Assembly (NCBI GenBank): GCA_910588925.1
Contig: CAJURV010000040.1
Location: 1 to 19,874, forward strand
Reading direction: 5' to 3'
DNA: 19,874 nucleotides
DNA from: an uncultured Rikenellaceae bacterium
GTDB lineage: Bacteria > Bacteroidota > Bacteroidia > Bacteroidales > Rikenellaceae
Position numbers and translations under genes: made by a program. The notes beneath the pieces are model-generated. The model was not told where the DNA came from. It saw only the letters and a list, made by a program, of their open reading frames with translations, and did not search any database. Below are positions 13,941 through 19,874 of the stretch, one piece after another. Position 1 is the stretch's first letter; each line of letters opens with the position of its first letter.

Positions 13941-16900
13941 TTGACCAATGCGAAGTCCATGCGGTTAGGCAGCTTGGGATTGCTGGCGTATACGCGGATG
14001 GCTACGTCGAAAGAACCTGTCTTTTGTGGGTATAGCTCCGTGCCGTAGTAGGCTTTGTTGTCCTGACTGCGTATGTATGTAAGGGGCAATACCTCTATCA
14101 GATCGACAGGGTTGTTGTCGACTATGGTGCGTGCCACTATCATCTCCACGCCTATGTCGTCTACGGTGAGCTCGCCGAGGTCTATGATAGCCTCCGACTT
14201 GTAGTGTTCGCCCGTAACGATAGCCTCTTTGGATACGTCGTAGGTCTTGGCCTCCACTATGCGGAGACTGTCCCAATGACGGCTCACGCGACGCTTCCAT
14301 GCGGCTATCTGACGCGCCTCCGAGTAGTTGTTATCCATAAGTTCGTGGCTGCGTTTATCGAGCTTGTCGTAGAAACGGTTCTGATAATCCTCTATCATGC
14401 GCTTGGTGGTGAAGTTGGATGCCACCTCGGCTATGGAGTTCTTGATATAACCGATCCACTGCGAAGAGACGCCGTTTTCGTCCTTGTTGTAATATGCGGG
14501 GGCTATCTCCTCCTCTATTATGGTGTATATGCTTTCGGCGTCGAGCTCGTCCTGACGGCGCTGATCCTCGAACGTGCGCTCCATGGGCAACATCCATCCG
14601 GCATCTTTCCTATAGCCTTCGACCCACCAGCCGTCGAGCACGCTGAAGTGGAGCACGCCGTTCATCACGGCCTTCTCTCCGGAGGTACCGGAAGCCTCCA
14701 ACGGACGCGTGGGGGTGTTCATCCACACGTCGACACCCTGCACCATGCGACGGGCAACCTCCATATCGTAATTCTGCAGGAAGATGATCTTACCTACGAA
14801 CTCGGGCATGGCAGCCACCTCCACTATGCGTTTGATCAGATCCTGCCCCGGTTTGTCGTTGGGGTGCGCCTTACCGGCGAATATAAACTGCACGGGACGT
14901 TCCGGGTTGTTGACTATGGCCGAGAGACGTTCGAGATTGGTGAACAACAGATAGGCGCGCTTGTAGGTGGCGAACCTGCGGGCGAAACCTATGGTCAATG
15001 TCTTGGGATCGAGACGCTCGAGTATCTTGACCATCTGTGTGGGCGACTCGAAACGGTATAGCGACGGATTTTTGACACGACGCTTGATATGAGCCACCAA
15101 CTTCTCCTTAAGCTCCATACGGGCGGTCCACAACTCGTTGTCGGGCACGTTATAGATACCGCGCCATATATTCTGATCGTAATAGTGCGAAGCGAGCGCG
15201 TCACCCATCGTACGCTGATATATCTCCTGAAGGTTGGTAGCCGTCCATGTGGGGAAGTGCACGCCGTTGGTCACATAACCTATGTGAAGCTCGGGCTTGA
15301 AATAACCGGGCCACATACCGCCGAGAATATCTTTTGACACCTCGCCGTGCAGCCAGCTCACGCCGTTGACCTCCTGCGACATGTTGCAGGCCAGAAAACT
15401 CATGGAGAAACGTTCTCCCGGGTCGTTGGGGTTTATCTTACCGAGATTGATGAACTGCTCCCATGTTATCTTGAGCTGTTCGGGCATGCGGTTCATATAC
15501 TGACGTATCATATCCTCGGGGAACGAGTCGTGACCGGCCGGCACTGGAGTGTGGGTGGTAAAGAGCGACGAGCTGCGAACCACCTCCAACGCCTCGCTGA
15601 ACGAGAGCCCTTTGGACTCGATGAGATCGAGCGCACGACGTATGCCTATGAACGCGGCATGACCCTCGTTGCAGTGGTAGACATCGGCGCTTATGCCCAT
15701 CTCGCTCAAGGCCTTGATACCGCCCATGCCTAAAAGAATCTCCTGCTTGAGACGGTTCTCCCAGTCGCCGCCGTAGAGGTGATAGGTTATGGTACGGTCT
15801 TCGTGCAGGTTGACATTGTCGTCGGTGTCGAGCAGATATAGCTCGGTGCGTCCCACGTCGCAACGCCACAGACGTGCCGTCACCTCGCGTCCCGGATAGT
15901 CGAGCTTCACGGACATCCACTCGCCGCCTCCGCCGCGCACGGGCGATATGGGCAACTTGAAGAAGTTCTGAGGCTCGTAGCTGGCCTCCTGTTCACCGCC
16001 GGACGATATTTTCTGTGTGAAATAGCCGTAACGGTAGAGAAGACCTACGGCCACCATGGGTATGTTCTTGTCGCTGGCCTCCTTGAGGTAGTCGCCTGCG
16101 AGTATGCCCAAACCGCCCGAATATATCTTAAGAGAGCTGTGTATGCCGTATTCCATGCTGAAATAGGCTATGCGCGGACCGGTGGCATTGCTCTTCTGCG
16201 CCATGTAGTCGCGGAAAAGGGCGTAAACGGCGTCCATGCGTTCGAGGAACGAGGCGTCGTTCTCCAGCTCGTGAAGACGGTCCAAGGTAAGGTTGTCGAG
16301 CAAGGCTATGGGGTTACGCTCCAGCTCCAACCACAACTTCGGATCTATCGACTCGAAAAGGTTACGGGCATCGCGTGTCCACGACCACCACAGGTTATGC
16401 GAGAGCTCGTCCAAAGGACGCAGACGCTCCGGCAAGTCGCGCTCTATGAGCACTCTGGTCCATGACGGCCCCGATTGCAACACCCCCTGTTGCTTCAGAT
16501 ATGTGGCCTGTTCGTGTATCTCGCCGCCGTCCATAACGGTCTGTTCTATGTTTCTGTCCGATTCGTTCATCGCTTTATCGTATGCTTTATAATAGTTGAC
16601 AATAAGATTTTCCCACAACGCCGTATGTGACAACTCCATGGCGGCGGCACGTATGCGCTCCATCTGTTCGGCAGGCAGAGCCACATAACGACGCAGATGG
16701 TCGGCTATATCCTGACGCACCGAGCCGTCGTCGAAATCGCTGCGCTCTATCACAGACACACCCTCATGACCCTCCGAGTGGTCCATGACCCAACGGCCGA
16801 AACCGGCCAGGGAGGTGGTGATGCTGGGTACGCCGAAAGCGATGCTCTCGAGCGGAGTATATCCCCACGGCTCGTAATAAGACGGGAACACGGTCATATC

Positions 16901-18196
16901 GAAACCGGGCAACAGGTCGTAATAGTGCTTGTTGAATACGCCGTCGGCCCCGTTAAGATATGCGGGCACGAACATGACGCTCACCTTACCGGTGCCGCCG
17001 AGCAGACCCGATGCGCGCAGATGGTTGATGATGGCATCGTTGCCTACGTCGCCCATATAGTGGGTGACATTACGCACCGCATAACTGTCGGCATGAAACC
17101 CTCTGCCGGCAAGATACTCCTGCAGGTCTTTCCGCGGACCGAGATTCCACCCCGGAACCAATATGTAGGCCAATATCTCCCGCTCCAGAGTACCGTCGCG
17201 ATTGAGGGCGGCCAAAGAGTCGATATACTCGTCGAGCCCCTTGTTCTTGAACTCGTAACGGCCGCTGGTGCCTACTATGAACGGCTCTCTGTCGAACTTC
17301 TTGTCGAGCGCCGTCTCGGCTATGCGTATGAGAAGCTCGCGCGCTTCACGGCGTTTGACGGCCAATGTGGCGGCGTCCCACACCATGTTCTCTTCAAAGC
17401 CGTTGGGCGTTATCACGTCCGCCGCCTTACCGAGAAGATGTTCGCACTCCTCCGAAGTGATGGCGCTGACGGTGGTGAAACAATCGCAGTTATTAGCCGC
17501 TGCGGCCTCTATGGAGTGTTTGGCTCTCACTCCGAAGCGGTGCGACATCTCGTCGGGATTGAACGAACGCATGTCGCTGTAGAGGTGCATGCCGTTGCTG
17601 GCTATGCTTCGTCCCAGTACGGTGGCATGGGTGGTGAACACGGTGGCTACCGACGGATCGTTACGGTGCAGGTAGAGCACGCCGCTACAGGTCATCCACT
17701 CATGGAAATGGGCCACCACCTTATCTTCCGGGCGACAGTTGAAAGCCACGAAACTCTCTATGACCTGCGCGGCCGCGAAACCGAACAGAACCGGCTCTAT
17801 GTAATCCCACTGACCGCTGATGGAATCGACCCTGTAATCTTCCCACAACTTCTTTAAAATGTCGTCTTTCTTGGATATGTAACCCGTGAAATCGACCAAT
17901 ATGACGATAGGCCTGCCCTCGACGCTCTTCCACCGCCCCACACGAATACGCAATCCGTCACGATAAGCGCGCATACGCCACTGGGCGAACAATGCGGCAT
18001 CCTCCTCGAATTCGAGGTTTTGGGACTTGTTGTCGCAACCCAAATCGGGGCCTATGGTTATATAATGGTCCGAAAGACGTTCCGTGAGGGTATATGCCTT
18101 AGTGGATATGACGGTGTAGATGCCTCCAACTTTATTGCATACCTCCCATCCTGTCTCGAACAGATAGTCGGGTATCCTGTAATCGGTATGACTCAT
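13931..18196 (-). CDS. Glycogen synthase - alpha-glucan phosphorylase fusion protein
   Basis: One uninterrupted 1421-residue chain joins two enzymes of opposite direction. Residues 1 to about 550 are a GT3-type (eukaryote-like) glycogen synthase: FETGWEVCNKVGGIYTVIST (13-32), HFHEWMTCSGVLYLH (163-177), TTHATVLGR (188-196) and the catalytic pair in EPWGYTPLE, Glu442 and Glu450. Residues from about 580 are a GT35 phosphorylase of the short bacterial/archaeal type, with a DUF3417-like opening (LRPLDELSHNLWWSW, 592-606), AYFSMEYGI (677-685), HCNEGHAAF (841-849) and the cofactor site EASGTSGEKAVMNG (1167-1180), where Lys1175 should hold pyridoxal phosphate. Both sets of active-site residues look intact. 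In other Bacteroidales these may be neighbouring genes or fused. It is monocistronic, with a good promoter upstream and a strong terminator overlapping its last codons. Confidence 0.95.
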   Translation of the reverse strand: MSHTDYRIPDYLFETGWEVCNKVGGIYTVISTKAYTLTERLSDHYITIGPDLGCDNKSQNLEFEEDAALFAQWRMRAYRDGLRIRVGRWKSVEGRPIVILVDFTGYISKKDDILKKLWEDYRVDSISGQWDYIEPVLFGFAAAQVIESFVAFNCRPEDKVVAHFHEWMTCSGVLYLHRNDPSVATVFTTHATVLGRSIASNGMHLYSDMRSFNPDEMSHRFGVRAKHSIEAAAANNCDCFTTVSAITSEECEHLLGKAADVITPNGFEENMVWDAATLAVKRREARELLIRIAETALDKKFDREPFIVGTSGRYEFKNKGLDEYIDSLAALNRDGTLEREILAYILVPGWNLGPRKDLQEYLAGRGFHADSYAVRNVTHYMGDVGNDAIINHLRASGLLGGTGKVSVMFVPAYLNGADGVFNKHYYDLLPGFDMTVFPSYYEPWGYTPLESIAFGVPSITTSLAGFGRWVMDHSEGHEGVSVIERSDFDDGSVRQDIADHLRRYVALPAEQMERIRAAAMELSHTALWENLIVNYYKAYDKAMNESDRNIEQTVMDGGEIHEQATYLKQQGVLQSGPSWTRVLIERDLPERLRPLDELSHNLWWSWTRDARNLFESIDPKLWLELERNPIALLDNLTLDRLHELENDASFLERMDAVYALFRDYMAQKSNATGPRIAYFSMEYGIHSSLKIYSGGLGILAGDYLKEASDKNIPMVAVGLLYRYGYFTQKISSGGEQEASYEPQNFFKLPISPVRGGGGEWMSVKLDYPGREVTARLWRCDVGRTELYLLDTDDNVNLHEDRTITYHLYGGDWENRLKQEILLGMGGIKALSEMGISADVYHCNEGHAAFIGIRRALDLIESKGLSFSEALEVVRSSSLFTTHTPVPAGHDSFPEDMIRQYMNRMPEQLKITWEQFINLGKINPNDPGERFSMSFLACNMSQEVNGVSWLHGEVSKDILGGMWPGYFKPELHIGYVTNGVHFPTWTATNLQEIYQRTMGDALASHYYDQNIWRGIYNVPDNELWTARMELKEKLVAHIKRRVKNPSLYRFESPTQMVKILERLDPKTLTIGFARRFATYKRAYLLFTNLERLSAIVNNPERPVQFIFAGKAHPNDKPGQDLIKRIVEVAAMPEFVGKIIFLQNYDMEVARRMVQGVDVWMNTPTRPLEASGTSGEKAVMNGVLHFSVLDGWWVEGYRKDAGWMLPMERTFEDQRRQDELDAESIYTIIEEEIAPAYYNKDENGVSSQWIGYIKNSIAEVASNFTTKRMIEDYQNRFYDKLDKRSHELMDNNYSEARQIAAWKRRVSRHWDSLRIVEAKTYDVSKEAIVTGEHYKSEAIIDLGELTVDDIGVEMIVARTIVDNNPVDLIEVLPLTYIRSQDNKAYYGTELYPQKTGSFDVAIRVYASNPKLPNRMDFALVKWS

Positions 18197-18243
18197 ATAT
18201 GTCGCAAATTAATTTTCTTCTGATTGATAGGGATATAGTTTGG

Positions 18244-18274
18244 CAAATGTATATATTTTTTCCGTTATAACAAG
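18244..18274 (-). promoter_or_regulatory. Promoter of the glycogen fusion gene
   Basis: On the minus strand CTTG (18274-18271), then exactly 19 nt, then TACATTTG (18251-18244) matches the Bacteroidota sigma factor consensus TTTG-N19-TAnnTTTG at all but one defined position. The box ends 47 nt before the ATG at 18196. This is the best promoter in the window. Confidence 0.75.
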
Positions 18275-18337
18275 CCGTACATCAAGGTTTTTGCCTCTAT
18301 TCGGAGGGTATGGAAAGGTTTCGCAGGCTTTTTTTAC

Positions 18338-18345
18338 TACCTTTG
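18338..18345 (+). promoter_or_regulatory. Promoter -7 box of the Fic-like gene
   Basis: TACCTTTG is an exact TAnnTTTG match preceded by a T-run and lies 22 nt before the ATG at 18368. No clear TTTG is found at the expected distance; TTTCG at 18319-18323 is the nearest. The 171-nt space 18197-18367 thus appears to hold two divergent promoters. Confidence 0.5.
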
Positions 18346-18367
18346 CCCGTCCATAAATCTCAACCGC

Positions 18368-19327
18368 ATGAATGCAAAATGGTCTTCTTTGGATAAACTG
18401 ACGGCCGACTACATAGCTATGAGCGGCGACATAGAAGGATTCGGTACGAGCGAGCTATACGTCACGGTGGCATCCCACGCTGCCATAGACGGATCGTCGC
18501 TAACAGTCCGCGAGGCTTTCAGACTGTTCGATCTCGGATTGGCCGTCGGCGACAGACCCCTGAACGACTATCTCGCCGTAGCCGACCTCAAAGAGGCTTA
18601 CATAACGGCCGACAACGAACTTGACAGACATGCCGAGATAACCCCGGAACTACTGTGCCGTCTCAACGGTACGGCCGCCGCAAGAACGGGACACGAACGA
18701 ATAGGCGGCGGCGACGTATGGGACGAGCGGAAAGGAGAGTACCGCACCAACGAAACTGCAGGGGAGAGAGGCATATACGACCGCGGAGGAATCGCCGCAT
18801 TCGTCGACACATTCTGTATGCAACTGCGCGAAGCCATGTCACAGGAGATGACACCGGCGGAGAGATACGAACTGTCGTTCAAGGCGGCGTACAACCTGTC
18901 GTCGATATCGCCGTGGAGCTTATACAGCAACGGCACCGCGCTCATAGCCATGTATATGGTGCAGAGAGCGGGAGGCCTCATACCCACGGCCATAGCACCC
19001 GACCTCAAAGAGGAGTATCTCAAAAGCCTCGCCATATCCAAAGAATACCGCAACATAGCCCCCTTCGTCAACTTCATGAAAACGGCCCACATAAAACATC
19101 TCAAAGAGATGACGGCCGTATCTCTCGCAGCCGAAAGAAAAAACTATTTGGCCGCAGCCGAAAAAACAACCCCCGCCAAAACCGACGACAACCAATTAGA
19201 AGGACTCTTCGCAATAATGCCGGAAGAAACCATCAACACCGACTCACCTAAAATAATCCTAGCCGAAGACGAACCTATCCCTCACGACCTTCCTAAGGCG
19301 GTAGATCTCAATGAGATAGAGTTTTAA
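18368..19327 (+). CDS. Degenerate Fic-family (Fido-fold) protein
   Basis: The 319-residue product follows the layout of class II Fic proteins. An inhibitory-helix-like segment HAAIDGSSLTVREAFRLFDL (37-56) corresponds to the usual SxAIEGN-LT motif, with His for Ser and Asp for Glu. GEYRTNE (123-129) corresponds to the conserved G-x-Y/F-R flap. The helix plus loop AYNLSSISPWSLYSNGTALI (174-193) corresponds to the HPFxDGNGR active site. The catalytic His is Ser181, the acidic residue is missing, Arg is Thr190, and the loop has about one extra residue, so AMP transfer is unlikely. The C-terminus (261-319) is acidic and unrecognised. It is the only plus-strand gene. The assignment rests on reading the pattern and is moderately sure. 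A scaffold, regulator or decaying gene are all possible. Confidence 0.7.
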   Translation: MNAKWSSLDKLTADYIAMSGDIEGFGTSELYVTVASHAAIDGSSLTVREAFRLFDLGLAVGDRPLNDYLAVADLKEAYITADNELDRHAEITPELLCRLNGTAAARTGHERIGGGDVWDERKGEYRTNETAGERGIYDRGGIAAFVDTFCMQLREAMSQEMTPAERYELSFKAAYNLSSISPWSLYSNGTALIAMYMVQRAGGLIPTAIAPDLKEEYLKSLAISKEYRNIAPFVNFMKTAHIKHLKEMTAVSLAAERKNYLAAAEKTTPAKTDDNQLEGLFAIMPEETINTDSPKIILAEDEPIPHDLPKAVDLNEIEF

Positions 19328-19374
19328 AACTCTATCTCATTGAGATCTACCGCCTTAGGAAGGTCGTGAGGGAT
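19277..19374. repeat. Perfect 98-nt palindrome with no spacer, over the stop codon of the Fic-like gene
   Basis: Positions 19277-19325 and 19326-19374 are exact reverse complements, giving 49-bp arms with no mismatch. The left arm is the last 16 codons of the Fic-like gene (residues 304-319) plus the first base of its TAA stop, so the stop codon lies at the apex. In RNA the end of the message would fold into one long hairpin. No T-run follows at the base of the stem, so it is not a standard terminator. Confidence 0.97.
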
Positions 19375-19407
19375 TTTATGCCTCCCGGCAGGCCATTTCA
19401 TGGAGAG

Positions 19408-19489
19408 TTACTTTTGTCACTCGACAAAAGTAACCAAAAACGAGGGGGCACAGCCCCTTTTGAGGTGCGTGATATTCAGTGATGCCGAG
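19408..19489 (+). repeat. Dispersed hairpin repeat (copy B)
   Basis: It opens with an 11-bp perfect inverted repeat (TTACTTTTGTC at 19408-19418 and GACAAAAGTAA at 19423-19433, 4-nt loop). A GGGGC-ACA-GCCCC hairpin with TTTT follows at 19445-19461, then GTGCGTGATATTC. Apart from a few substitutions this is the same unit as 6699-6853, without that copy's 58-nt internal hairpin. It lies just downstream of the Fic-like gene and may serve as its terminator. From 19490 to 19589 I see no gene or clear structure. Confidence 0.8.
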
Positions 19490-19589
19490 AAAATAATGGT
19501 GAGCACTTCCATATTCATTTTGCGGCTTGAGTAAATTTAAGGAAGTAATCGTAGTTTAGTGGCAAAAACTCAATACGTTCAGTGGTTGG

Positions 19590-19854
19590 CGAGACGATAA
19601 GATGCTACAAGACGCACTAACGGTATGCGCATTAGCCAAAGCCTATAATGCGGCACGGGGTGCCGCTCCGCAATAACCGCCACGAATTAACCCGACAGAG
19701 GTTGGGAAAGCCGCCGGCGAGCAAATCCCATCACTCCACACCCAAAGGCATGCGCATTAACCGCAAGTCGCAGGCATGCTAGCCCGCGTACACAACCGCA
19801 GACCGCAGGGCGCCGAAGTTTTTTAGACCTCAAAAATCGTCGATCGCGGTCGTG
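19590..19854. repeat. Non-coding dispersed repeat, right copy (inverted relative to 1-323)
   Basis: Its reverse complement aligns to 1-323, nearly identical over the outer 90 nt and patchy inside. It carries the same 7-bp GCGGCAC/GTGCCGC hairpin near 19652-19668. It is shorter because the left copy has an additional GC-rich hairpin near 237-265. No coding frame is supported. The final 20 bases (19855-19874) lie outside the match. Confidence 0.85.
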
Positions 19855-19874
19855 CGCCACCGGAGCGTACTCGG

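Noticed and set aside
16697..17857. 386-codon open frame antisense to the glycogen synthase half
   Set aside because: It lies wholly within a well-supported gene, has no recognisable domains and has composition typical of a frame shadow in GC-rich coding DNA.

Overview
The window looks like a chromosomal segment of a Bacteroidota bacterium, most likely Bacteroidales. Three things suggest this. The cell-wall and division gene order matches that phylum. FtsZ, FtsA, FtsW and MraY have the extensions typical of the group. The best promoter candidates carry the Bacteroidota -7 box TAnnTTTG, and most starts lack a strong Shine-Dalgarno sequence. The coding DNA is moderately GC-rich yet uses ATA very often for isoleucine. 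Genus cannot be assigned from this sequence alone.

Layout: (1) 1-323 is a non-coding repeat whose inverted copy lies at 19590-19854, so about 19 kb is bracketed by inverted repeats. (2) 427-13688, minus strand, is a large part of the dcw (division and cell wall) cluster. In transcription order it is murE, mraY, murD, ftsW, murG, then an interruption, then murC, ftsQ, ftsA, ftsZ, and a terminator. The genes that usually precede murE (mraZ, rsmH, ftsL, ftsI) are absent. (3) The interruption between murG and murC (about 6000-6850) holds a dispersed hairpin repeat that has overwritten the 3' end of murG, a two-gene module of a 57-aa small protein plus a VapD-family ribonuclease-like protein, the module's own promoter box and terminator, and a short tRNA-like fragment. 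(4) 13931-18196, minus strand, is one 1421-codon gene fusing a glycogen synthase to an alpha-glucan phosphorylase. (5) 18368-19327, plus strand, is a Fic-family protein whose catalytic motif is degenerate. (6) 19375-19874 is non-coding and made mostly of repeats.

The dcw genes together make the UDP-MurNAc-pentapeptide precursor (MurC, MurD, MurE), load it on lipid (MraY, MurG), polymerise it at the septum (FtsW) and build the division ring (FtsQ, FtsA, FtsZ). A DNPR motif in MurE predicts meso-diaminopimelate peptidoglycan. The fusion gene would combine glycogen making and breaking in one chain.

The most unusual features are two perfect palindromes that straddle stop codons: 79 nt with 39-bp arms at the end of the glycogen gene, and 98 nt with 49-bp arms and no spacer at the end of the Fic gene. 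In both, the last codons of the gene are copied in inverted orientation just downstream. Next come the VapD module embedded in an essential cluster, the altered MurG C-terminus, the pseudo-Fic protein, and the flanking inverted repeats.
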